This document shows, piece after piece, positions 1 to 5,309 of a stretch of 6,577 bases of DNA. The position numbers and the translations under genes were made by a program. The notes beneath the pieces were generated by a model. It saw only the letters and a list, made by a program, of their open reading frames with translations. It searched no databases and was not told the DNA's origin. Numbering within the stretch: the stretch's first letter is position 1; the number at the start of each line of letters is the position of its first letter. Origin of the DNA: Pseudomonas sp. (GTDB taxonomy: Bacteria; Pseudomonadota; Gammaproteobacteria; Pseudomonadales; Pseudomonadaceae); contig JARDZH010000109.1 in NCBI GenBank assembly GCA_029240955.1, positions 1 through 6,577 on the forward strand. The letters run 5' to 3'.

Positions 1-323
1 AGAAACTGATCGGAACCGACGATCCGCCCCTTGGCCTTGTCGAACAGCCCGTCCTTGGAAGACAGCATGATGACCGGAGTCGACTTGAATGCACGGTTGT
101 TCTTGATCAGCGCGCAGGTCTGATAACCGTCAAGGCGCGGCATCATGATATCGACGAAGATGATTCTCGGGTGATTGTCCGCGATCTTGGCCAGCGCGTC
201 GAAACCGTCTATTGCGGTGATGACTTCGCAACCTGCGTTCTTGAGCAGGGTTTCGGCGGTGCGGCGGATGGTCTTCGAATCATCGATGACCATGACCTTC
301 AATGCTGTGGCGTGTTGTTCCAT
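1..323 (-). CDS. pilG: Type IV pilus twitching motility response regulator PilG (3' end cut by window edge)
   Basis: This is a single-domain CheY-like receiver. In P. aeruginosa, PilG is phosphorylated by the ChpA histidine kinase of the Pil-Chp chemosensory system and controls type IV pilus extension, twitching and cAMP signalling in the cytoplasm. The minus strand reads MEQHATALKVMVIDDSKTIR at the N terminus. It carries the acidic pair D14/D15, the phosphoacceptor D58 in FVDIMMPRLDGYQT, and the MLSSKDG segment near residues 86-92. The last complete codon is F107 (GSDQF), so the conserved lysine loop and roughly 28 residues lie outside the window if it has the family length of about 135. I chose the ATG at 323 because MEQ matches PilG homologues. 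An in-frame ATG at 338 would add MDIAE, and neither start has a strong Shine-Dalgarno sequence. It is transcribed divergently from gshB; the rest of the pil-chp cluster would be expected beyond position 1. Confidence 0.95.
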   Translation of the reverse strand, partial: MEQHATALKVMVIDDSKTIRRTAETLLKNAGCEVITAIDGFDALAKIADNHPRIIFVDIMMPRLDGYQTCALIKNNRAFKSTPVIMLSSKDGLFDKAKGRIVGSDQF

Positions 324-472
324 TTCTGCTATGTCCATCGCCGCAGCGAATTTTTGCGCATTCTGCGTGGCATTGGGAGCCTGATGGTGCTGCTGTATCG
401 GGCCACGAGGATTGCAGGTCCGATGCCGAGCCTTTTTAGCACACTCTCCAGACGCAATCCATAAAGTGCGCC

Positions 473-494
473 GCCGCGACATGCATGTCCCGGC
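473..494. promoter_or_regulatory. 22-bp near-perfect palindrome, possible operator between pilG and gshB
   Basis: The left half is GCCGCGACATG and the right half is CATGTCCCGGC. The central 12 bp (478-489, GACATG/CATGTC) is a perfect dyad. After one C/C mismatch pair (477 and 490), four more base pairs match (473-476 with 491-494), so 20 of 22 positions are symmetric. It lies 150 bp from the pilG start and 86 bp from the gshB start. This symmetry suits a homodimeric DNA-binding protein. It does not fit the Vfr/CRP consensus and I cannot name a regulator. It could also fold as a short hairpin in RNA, but no T-tract follows, so it is not an intrinsic terminator. Confidence 0.4.
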
Positions 495-566
495 TGCCTC
501 TTGACCCCGGGCTTTGCGAGCGCCACCCTGACGCCAATTTCATGGCCTACGCGGCCCAATCGATCA

Positions 567-570
567 GAGG
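567..570 (+). promoter_or_regulatory. Ribosome binding site that fixes the gshB start
   Basis: GAGG at 567-570 lies 9 nt before the ATG at 580 but only 3 nt before an in-frame TTG at 574. The spacing favours the ATG, which also gives the standard family N terminus MSVRLGIVMDP. Confidence 0.7.
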
Positions 571-579
571 ATATTGCCC

Positions 580-1533
580 ATGAGCGTTCGCCTAGGGATT
601 GTCATGGACCCCATCGAGCGGATCTCCTATAAAAAGGACAGCTCGCTGGCCATGCTCCTTGCCGCCCAGGAACGCGGCTGGTCGCTGTTCTACATGGAAC
701 AGCAGGACCTGTATCAGAACGCAGGCCAGGCCCGCGCCCGGATGCGGCCGCTGAAAGTCTTTGCCGACCCGGCGAAATGGTTCGAAATGGACGCGGAAAT
801 CGACAGCGGCCTGGAAGATCTGGACGTGATCCTGATGCGCAAGGATCCGCCGTTCGACATGGAATTCGTCTACTCGACCTACCTGCTCGAACAGGCCGAG
901 CGCGCCGGTGTGCTGGTGGTCAACAAACCGCAGAGCCTGCGCGACTGCAACGAAAAGCTGTTCGCCACGCTGTTCCCGCAGTGCACGCCGCCAACGCTGG
1001 TCAGCCGTCGCCCGGACATCATTCGTGAATTCGCCCGTTCGCACGGCGATGTGATTCTCAAGCCGCTGGATGGCATGGGCGGCGCGTCGATCTTCCGTCA
1101 TCGTGAAGGCGACCCGAACCTGTCGGTGATTCTGGAAACCCTGACCGCCCACGGCACTCAGCAGATCATGGCGCAGGGTTATCTGCCGGCGATCAAGGAC
1201 GGCGACAAGCGCATTCTGATGATCGACGGTGAGCCGGTGCCTTATTGCCTGGCGCGTATTCCGGCGGCGGGCGAAACCCGTGGCAACCTGGCAGCCGGCG
1301 GTCGTGGCGAAGCGCGTCCGCTGAGCGACAAAGACCGCTGGATCGCGTCGGAAGTCGGCCCGGTTCTGCGCGAAAAAGGTCTGCTGTTTGTAGGTCTGGA
1401 CGTGATCGGTGAGCACCTGACCGAAATCAACGTCACCAGCCCGACCTGCATCCGTGAGATCGACAACGCTTACGGCACTAACATCGGCGGCATGCTGATG
1501 GATGCCATCGAGAAAAAGCTGCAGGCGCGCTGA
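580..1533 (+). CDS. gshB: Glutathione synthetase
   Basis: GshB is the cytosolic ATP-grasp ligase that joins gamma-glutamylcysteine and glycine to make glutathione, hydrolysing ATP; it is the second step of glutathione synthesis. The 317-residue product has the N-terminal GSH-synthetase domain (about 1-120, beginning MSVRLGIVMDP) followed by the ATP-grasp domain (about 124-312). Visible family motifs are MRKDPPFD (86-93), NEKL (124-127), KPLDGMGG (161-168, nucleotide-binding lysine K161), the flexible-loop region KDGDKR (206-211), NLAAGG (236-241) and the Mg/ATP-binding LTEINVTSPTC (280-290). All key residues are intact and the length is the usual one for pseudomonads. The gene is divergent from pilG and is followed by a 159-bp gap before tonB, so it may be a single-gene unit. 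Confidence 0.97.
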   Translation: MSVRLGIVMDPIERISYKKDSSLAMLLAAQERGWSLFYMEQQDLYQNAGQARARMRPLKVFADPAKWFEMDAEIDSGLEDLDVILMRKDPPFDMEFVYSTYLLEQAERAGVLVVNKPQSLRDCNEKLFATLFPQCTPPTLVSRRPDIIREFARSHGDVILKPLDGMGGASIFRHREGDPNLSVILETLTAHGTQQIMAQGYLPAIKDGDKRILMIDGEPVPYCLARIPAAGETRGNLAAGGRGEARPLSDKDRWIASEVGPVLREKGLLFVGLDVIGEHLTEINVTSPTCIREIDNAYGTNIGGMLMDAIEKKLQAR

Positions 1534-1564
1534 TCGCTGTAGCTGGAAATCGCTGTAGATGGAC
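1533..1564 (+). repeat. Imperfect 16-bp tandem duplication at the end of gshB
   Basis: ATCGCTGTAGCTGGAA (1533-1548) is followed directly by ATCGCTGTAGATGGAC (1549-1564), 14 of 16 positions identical. The first unit starts on the last base of the gshB stop codon. It is probably a local slippage duplication; no function can be read from it. Confidence 0.6.
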
Positions 1565-1565
1565 A

Positions 1566-1586
1566 GGGACGCCTGAACGGCGCCCC
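1566..1586 (+). terminator. Imperfect hairpin after gshB, weak terminator candidate
   Basis: GGGACGCC (1566-1573) can pair with GGCGCCCC (1579-1586) across the 5-nt loop TGAAC, giving 7 of 8 pairs with one A/C mismatch. Only TTC follows, not a proper T-run, so intrinsic termination would be weak. It lies 33 bp after the gshB stop and could separate gshB from tonB transcription, or simply stabilise the gshB 3' end. Confidence 0.3.
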
Positions 1587-1678
1587 TTCATCCGATACGC
1601 AAGCAGCCCCATGTTCACTGTGAGTTATGATGCGCGGCCTGTTGCAGGCAACCCGGATTTGAAAGGCAGGCTAAAGAG

Positions 1679-1693
1679 ATGCTGAACCGCTGA
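1679..1693 (+). CDS. Possible 4-codon upstream ORF coupled to tonB
   Basis: An ATG at 1679 opens the four-codon frame MLNR, whose TGA (1691-1693) shares its last base with the tonB ATG (1693-1695). It is preceded by the purine-rich GGCAGG at 1665-1670 with 8 nt spacing, a better-placed ribosome binding site than anything upstream of the tonB ATG, where AGAGA at 1675-1679 is 13 nt away. Translation of this short frame could feed ribosomes to tonB by stop-start coupling. It may equally be coincidental. Confidence 0.25.
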   Translation: MLNR

Positions 1694-2595
1694 TGACGTC
1701 GATGGCCAGAAACGACTTACCCTTCGAGCTCTACCAGCCCGGTGTCCGTCCCGTGGACCGTCTGGGTTTCACCATGATGATCGCTGCGCTGGTTCATCTG
1801 GCGGTGATCCTTGGCGTGGGTTTTACGTACGTCAAACCAGAGCAAGTGTCGCAGACGCTGGAAATCACGCTGGCTACGTTCAAAAGCACCGAGAAGCCCA
1901 GGCAGGCGGACTTTCTGGCTCAGGAAAACCAGCAAGGCAGCGGCACGCTGGACAAGGCCGAAACGCTCAAGACCACTGAGCTTGCGCCTTACCAGGACAC
2001 CAAAGTCAACAAGGTCACGCCGCCTCCGGCAAGCAAACCGGTGGTCAAGCAGCAGGCGCCCAAAACGGCTGTGGCAACCACCGCGCCGACGCCGAACAAG
2101 ACAGTCGCCAGACGTGATGAAGTCAAGCCTGAGCCGGCGACTCGCGAAGCACCCAAGTTCGACAGCTCCGATTTGAGCAACGAAATCGCAAGCCTCGAAG
2201 CGGAGCTGTCCGCCGAGCAGCAGCTGTACGCCAAGCGTCCGAAAATCCATCGTCTCAACGCTGCCTCCACCATGCGCGACAAAGGCGCGTGGTACAAGGA
2301 CGACTGGCGCAAGAAGGTCGAGCGGGTCGGCAATCTCAACTACCCCGAGGAAGCACGCCGCAAGCAGATCTACGGCAACTTGCGCTTGATGGTGTCGATC
2401 AATCGCGACGGCTCACTTTATGAAGTGCTGGTGCTGGAGTCGTCCGGGCAGCCGCTTCTCGATCAGGCCGCACAGCGAATCGTTCGCCTCGCTGCACCTT
2501 TTGCGCCGTTCACCGGCGATCTTGCCGACATCGATCGTCTGGAGATCATTCGGACGTGGAAGTTCGCCCGCGGGGACAAGCTTTCGAGTAACTGA
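1693..2595 (+). CDS. tonB3: TonB family energy transducer, TonB3-like
   Basis: This inner-membrane protein of 300 residues has TonB architecture. A short cytoplasmic N terminus (1-24) is followed by one membrane segment (about 25-46, FTMMIAALVHLAVILGVGF) in which H35 occupies the place of the conserved transmembrane histidine of TonB. The periplasmic spacer is rich in Pro, Lys and Ala (about 105-150). A charged, probably helical stretch follows (157-182), and then the C-terminal TonB domain (about 208-292), with the YPEEARR motif (217-223), GNLRLMVSINRDGSL (228-242) and the closing WKF (289-291). TonB proteins couple ExbB/ExbD proton-motive force to outer-membrane receptors. No exbB or exbD is nearby. 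In P. aeruginosa the homologue at this locus (PA0406, TonB3) is reported to be needed for normal twitching motility and pilus assembly, which fits pilG two genes away. The start is less sure than the family: the ATG at 1693 lacks a well-spaced Shine-Dalgarno sequence, and a second ATG at 1702 is possible. Confidence 0.88.
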   Translation: MTSMARNDLPFELYQPGVRPVDRLGFTMMIAALVHLAVILGVGFTYVKPEQVSQTLEITLATFKSTEKPRQADFLAQENQQGSGTLDKAETLKTTELAPYQDTKVNKVTPPPASKPVVKQQAPKTAVATTAPTPNKTVARRDEVKPEPATREAPKFDSSDLSNEIASLEAELSAEQQLYAKRPKIHRLNAASTMRDKGAWYKDDWRKKVERVGNLNYPEEARRKQIYGNLRLMVSINRDGSLYEVLVLESSGQPLLDQAAQRIVRLAAPFAPFTGDLADIDRLEIIRTWKFARGDKLSSN

Positions 2596-2610
2596 CCGGC
2601 GTGCCGAAAG

Positions 2611-2653
2611 TGTTGCGCAGGCTCACATGACAGTTGTCAGGCCTGTTGCGCAG
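2611..2653. promoter_or_regulatory. Direct repeats flanking a dyad upstream of yqgE/algH
   Basis: TGTTGCGCAG occurs exactly twice (2611-2620 and 2644-2653), with starts 33 bp apart, close to three helical turns. Between the copies is the inverted repeat TGACA-GT-TGTCA (2628-2639). All of this fits in the 74-bp gap between tonB and yqgE. TTGTCA (2634-2639) is a 5-of-6 match to a sigma-70 -35 box, but the best hexamer 17 bp downstream (CACACT, 2657-2662) is a poor -10. If used, that promoter would start transcription almost at the yqgE ATG. I infer a regulated promoter but cannot name the factor. Confidence 0.3.
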
Positions 2654-2669
2654 CGCCACACTAGGGCTC

Positions 2670-3239
2670 ATGAAAAAAGTCTCCCCGAGTTATCTCAAGC
2701 ATCAGTTCTTGATCGCGATGCCGCACATGCACGACGAGAACTTCGCCCAGACCTTGACCTACGTTGTCGAGCATAACGCCAATGGCGCTATGGGGTTGGT
2801 CATCAACCGCCCGCAAAGTCTGACCCTGGCCGATGTACTTGAACAACTGCGACCGGAGCTGCCGGCCCCGGTACGCTGTCAGCAAATCCCTATTCATTCC
2901 GGTGGCCCGGTGCAGACTGACCGCGGTTTCGTCCTGCACCCAAGCGGCCCGGTGTTTCAGGCGACGGTTGACCTTGGTGGGATTTCCCTCTCGACCTCTC
3001 AGGACGTGCTGTTCTCGATCGCCGATGGCTACGGGCCTGATCAAAATGTGATCACCCTGGGCTATGCCGGTTGGGATGCAGGCCAGCTGGACGCTGAAAT
3101 GGCGGCCAATGCCTGGCTCACCTGCCCGTTCGACCCGGCCATTCTGTTCGACGTCGACAGTGAATTGCGGCTCGATGCGGCAGCGGCTCGTCTGGGAATC
3201 AACCTGAACCTGCTTTCCACACAAGCGGGTCACGCCTGA
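2670..3239 (+). CDS. algH: YqgE/AlgH family protein (DUF179)
   Basis: This 189-residue protein belongs to the UPF0301/DUF179 family. Its molecular function is not settled; in P. aeruginosa the orthologue AlgH was linked to regulation of alginate and other virulence traits. Family motifs visible are YLKHQFLIAMPHM (8-20), GAMGLVINRP (39-48), GGPV (78-81), TSQDVLF (109-115), GYAGWDAGQLDAE (131-143) and NAWL (147-150). I start at the ATG at 2670 because it gives the family N terminus MKKVSPSYLKHQF and the common 189-aa length. An upstream TTG at 2634 would add a non-conserved tail without a ribosome binding site. The only Shine-Dalgarno-like sequence, TAGGG (2662-2666), is unusually close at 3 nt. 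Its TGA shares one base with the ruvX ATG (TGATG), indicating translational coupling, a pairing often seen in gammaproteobacteria. Confidence 0.95.
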   Translation: MKKVSPSYLKHQFLIAMPHMHDENFAQTLTYVVEHNANGAMGLVINRPQSLTLADVLEQLRPELPAPVRCQQIPIHSGGPVQTDRGFVLHPSGPVFQATVDLGGISLSTSQDVLFSIADGYGPDQNVITLGYAGWDAGQLDAEMAANAWLTCPFDPAILFDVDSELRLDAAAARLGINLNLLSTQAGHA

Positions 3240-3679
3240 TGGCTGCGTTGCGTCTGCTGCTGGGCTTCGATTACGGCACCAAACAGATCGGCGTCGCGGT
3301 CGGCCAGGCTATCACCGGCCAGGCCCGCGAACTGTGCACATTGAAAGCCCAGAACGGCGTGCCCGATTGGGACAAGGTGCAGGCACTCATCACTGAATGG
3401 AAGCCGGACGCTATCGTGGTCGGCCTGCCCCTGAACATGGACGGCACGCCCAGCGAAATGAGCGCCCGCGCCGAAAAGTTCTCCCGCAAGCTCAATGGCC
3501 GCTTCAACATTCCGGTCTATACCCATGATGAACGCCTGACCACGTTCGAGGCCAAGGGCGAACGCATGGCCCGAGGCGGTCAGCGCGGCAGTTATCGCGA
3601 CAACCCCGTGGACGCCATCGCCGCCGCGCTTTTGCTGCAAGGTTGGCTCGAAGCCAACGCCGAGCTGTTGAAGGCGTGA
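3239..3679 (+). CDS. ruvX: Putative pre-16S rRNA / Holliday junction nuclease RuvX (YqgF)
   Basis: The 146-residue product is a YqgF/RuvX protein with the RNase H-like fold of RuvC resolvases. Homologues are implicated in processing the 5' end of 16S rRNA in the cytoplasm, and Holliday junction cleavage has been described for some members. The expected acidic active-site set is present: D11 in LGFDYGTKQIGVAV, E98 in the HDERLTT segment (96-102), and D125 in NPVDAIAAALLLQ (122-134). The VVGLPLNMDGT strand (60-70) is also typical. Length is normal for the family. It begins inside the yqgE stop codon, with only a weak Shine-Dalgarno sequence (GCGGGT at 3224-3229), so its translation probably depends on termination of yqgE. 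A 94-bp gap then separates it from pyrR. Confidence 0.95.
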   Translation: MAALRLLLGFDYGTKQIGVAVGQAITGQARELCTLKAQNGVPDWDKVQALITEWKPDAIVVGLPLNMDGTPSEMSARAEKFSRKLNGRFNIPVYTHDERLTTFEAKGERMARGGQRGSYRDNPVDAIAAALLLQGWLEANAELLKA

Positions 3680-3729
3680 CCTGCGGCTTCGTTTGCGCTT
3701 CCAGATATCCGGATTTCAAGTTTCCGCCT

Positions 3730-3769
3730 GAGCCACGCCAGACGCGCGCCGCTCGGGCTCCAAAGGAGC
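3730..3769 (+). promoter_or_regulatory. pyrR leader: two mutually exclusive hairpins over the ribosome binding site
   Basis: The strong ribosome binding site AAGGAG (3763-3768, 5 nt before the pyrR ATG) can be buried in the hairpin GCTCC-AAA-GGAGC (3757-3769), a perfect 5-bp stem with a triloop. The 5' arm of that stem overlaps GGCTC (3756-3760), which can instead pair with GAGCC (3730-3734) and leave the ribosome binding site free. The two pairings cannot coexist, which is the logic of a translational switch. The stems are short, the GAGCC pairing spans a 21-nt loop, and such pairings can arise by chance in GC-rich DNA. I see no Bacillus-type PyrR binding loop or terminator/antiterminator pair in the 94-bp leader. 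Confidence 0.3.
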
Positions 3770-3773
3770 AATC

Positions 3774-4289
3774 ATGAGTCTGCCAAACCCCGCCGAACTG
3801 ATTCGCCAGATGGCTTCTGACCTGACCGCTCACCTGAGCCGCCGCGACATCGGAGAGCCCCGTTTCATCGGCATCCGCACTGGCGGCGTATGGGTCGCCC
3901 AAGCGCTGCTTGAAACGCTGGGGAGCGACGCGCCGCTCGGTACGCTGGACGTCTCTTTCTACCGCGACGATTTCAGCCAGAACGGCCTGCATCCGCAGGT
4001 GCGTCCGTCGGAGTTGCCGTTCGAGATCGAAGGTCAGCATCTGGTGCTGATCGACGATGTGCTGATGAGCGGCCGCACCATTCGCGCCGCTCTCAACGAG
4101 CTGTTCGATTACGGGCGTCCCGCCAGCGTCACGCTGGTCTGCCTGCTTGATCTGGACGCTGGCGAACTGCCGATCCGCCCCAACGTGGTCGGTGCGACGC
4201 TTTCGCTGGCGGCCGATGAACGCGTCAAACTCAGCGGCCCGGCTCCGCTGACGCTGGAAATACAAGACCTCTCCACCGCCACCGCCTAA
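3774..4289 (+). CDS. pyrR: Bifunctional-type PyrR: pyr operon regulator / uracil phosphoribosyltransferase
   Basis: The 171-residue protein has the type I phosphoribosyltransferase fold. In Bacillus, PyrR binds the pyr mRNA when UMP is abundant and can also make UMP from uracil and PRPP. The PRPP-binding signature [12 protein letters not shown] (91-102, acidic D94/D95) is intact, [12 protein letters not shown] (31-42) marks the pyrophosphate loop, and [10 protein letters not shown] (131-140) is the family C-terminal motif. Relative to the Bacillus form as I recall it, RTRG is RTGG here (35-38), and the basic RGHR before ELPIR is LDAG (127-130), so residues suited to RNA contact are partly lost. 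It has the best Shine-Dalgarno sequence in the window and lies 15 bp ahead of pyrB. This supports a pyr operon regulator, but the mechanism in pseudomonads may differ from attenuation. Confidence 0.93.
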   Translation: MSLPNPAELIRQMASDLTAHLSRRDIGEPRFIGIRTGGVWVAQALLETLGSDAPLGTLDVSFYRDDFSQNGLHPQVRPSELPFEIEGQHLVLIDDVLMSGRTIRAALNELFDYGRPASVTLVCLLDLDAGELPIRPNVVGATLSLAADERVKLSGPAPLTLEIQDLSTATA

Positions 4290-4304
4290 CAAGAGTCCTT
4301 TGCG

Positions 4305-5309
4305 ATGACGCCTCTCGACGCCAAGCGCCCGCTGCAGCTTAACCATCAAGGCCAGCTGCGCCATTTCCTGTCTCTGGACGGCTTGCCTCGCGAGCTGCTC
4401 ACCGAAATCCTCGATACCGCCGATTCCTTCCTTGAAGTCGGCGCGCGGGCGGTGAAAAAAGTCCCGCTGCTGCGCGGCAAGACGGTGTGCAACGTGTTCT
4501 TCGAGAACTCTACGCGCACCCGGACGACCTTCGAGCTGGCGGCCCAGCGGCTTTCGGCGGACGTGATCACGCTGAACGTCTCGACGTCCTCGACCAGCAA
4601 GGGCGAGACGCTGTTCGACACCTTGCGCAATCTGGAAGCGATGGCTGCAGACATGTTCGTGGTGCGTCACGCCGACTCGGGCGCTGCGCACTTCATTGCC
4701 GAACATGTCTGCCCTGACGTGGCGATCATCAACGGTGGCGACGGCCGCCACGCACACCCGACACAAGGCATGCTCGACATGCTGACGATCCGTCGTCACA
4801 AGGGCGGTTTCGAGAACCTGTCGGTTGCCATCGTCGGCGACATCCTGCACTCGCGGGTCGCACGTTCGAACATGCTGGCGCTCAAGACACTGGGCTGCCC
4901 GGACATCCGGGTGATCGGGCCGAAAACCCTGCTGCCGATCGGCATCGAACAGTATGGCGTGAAGGTCTACACCGACATGAACGAAGGCCTGAAGGATGTC
5001 GACGTGGTCATCATGTTGCGCCTGCAACGCGAGCGCATGGCCGGCGGTCTGCTGCCGAGTGAAGGCGAGTTCTACCGGCTGTTCGGGCTGACCACGGCGC
5101 GTCTGGCAGGTGCCAAACCTGACGCGATCGTCATGCACCCCGGCCCGATCAACCGTGGCGTGGAAATCGAATCGGCGGTGGCCGACGGCGAACGCTCGGT
5201 GATCCTCAATCAGGTTACTTACGGGATCGCTGTGCGCATGGCGGTCCTTTCCATGGCCATGAGCGGACAAACCGCGCAACGTCAGTTCCAGCAGGAGAAC
5301 GCCCTGTGA
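4305..5309 (+). CDS. pyrB: Aspartate transcarbamoylase catalytic chain
   Basis: PyrB condenses carbamoyl phosphate and L-aspartate to N-carbamoyl-L-aspartate, the committed step of pyrimidine synthesis, in the cytoplasm. Carbamoyl-phosphate motifs include FENSTRTR (66-73), the TSKGET loop (97-102, K99) and HPTQ (151-154). The aspartate domain contains [12 protein letters not shown] (178-189), MLRLQRERM (237-245) and MHPGPINRG (277-285). All catalytic signatures are present. At 334 residues it is longer than the E. coli chain; the extra N-terminal segment (about 1-20, before FLSLDGL) is the extension typical of Pseudomonas class A enzymes, where effector nucleotide control resides in PyrB because no pyrI is used. 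AAGAG (4291-4295) lies 9 nt before the ATG. The stop overlaps the pyrC' start by 4 nt, fitting co-production of the two subunits of one complex. Confidence 0.97.
   Translation: MTPLDAKRPLQLNHQGQLRHFLSLDGLPRELLTEILDTADSFLEVGARAVKKVPLLRGKTVCNVFFENSTRTRTTFELAAQRLSADVITLNVSTSSTSKGETLFDTLRNLEAMAADMFVVRHADSGAAHFIAEHVCPDVAIINGGDGRHAHPTQGMLDMLTIRRHKGGFENLSVAIVGDILHSRVARSNMLALKTLGCPDIRVIGPKTLLPIGIEQYGVKVYTDMNEGLKDVDVVIMLRLQRERMAGGLLPSEGEFYRLFGLTTARLAGAKPDAIVMHPGPINRGVEIESAVADGERSVILNQVTYGIAVRMAVLSMAMSGQTAQRQFQQENAL

Larger units (their letters stand above)
324..579. other. Divergent intergenic region pilG / gshB
   Basis: These 256 bp must contain the start signals for pilG (leftward) and gshB (rightward). 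I could not find a convincing paired -35/-10 on either strand: TTGACC at 501-506 resembles a -35 for gshB, but no good -10 follows at 16-18 bp. The clearest structure is a palindrome at 473-494, listed separately. Small frames on either strand have no ribosome binding site and no recognisable product, so I call no gene here. Confidence 0.6.

Noticed and set aside
430..437. T-run after a weak ATCGG/CCGAT pairing in the pilG-gshB region as a terminator
   Set aside because: The stem is only 5 bp with a loop of about 18 nt, the T-run is not adjacent to it, and no plus-strand gene ends upstream.
171..464. 97-codon plus-strand frame over the pilG start and intergenic region
   Set aside because: Most of it is antisense to the clearly coding PilG receiver domain, and the rest has no family resemblance or ribosome binding site.
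574..579. TTG at 574 as start of gshB
   Set aside because: The GAGG ribosome binding site is only 3 nt away from it, and the added MP is not part of the GshB N terminus; the ATG at 580 fits better.
592..1416. 274-codon minus-strand frame opposite gshB
   Set aside because: It has low-complexity, Arg/His/Gln-rich composition and no family motif, and every conserved ATP-grasp motif is on the plus strand.
1626..1631. TATGAT as a -10 box for tonB
   Set aside because: It is a 5-of-6 match to TATAAT, but no acceptable -35 hexamer occurs 16-18 bp upstream, so I do not call a promoter.
2634..2669. TTG at 2634 as start of yqgE/algH
   Set aside because: It adds a non-conserved stretch, lacks a ribosome binding site and runs through the repeat-rich promoter region. 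The ATG at 2670 gives the family length.
3504..5279. 591-codon open frame on the minus strand, antisense to ruvX, pyrR and pyrB
   Set aside because: Its translation is rich in Arg, His, Gln and Asp with no recognisable domain, and it lies opposite three well-conserved genes. Long antisense frames of this kind are a by-product of GC-rich codon bias.
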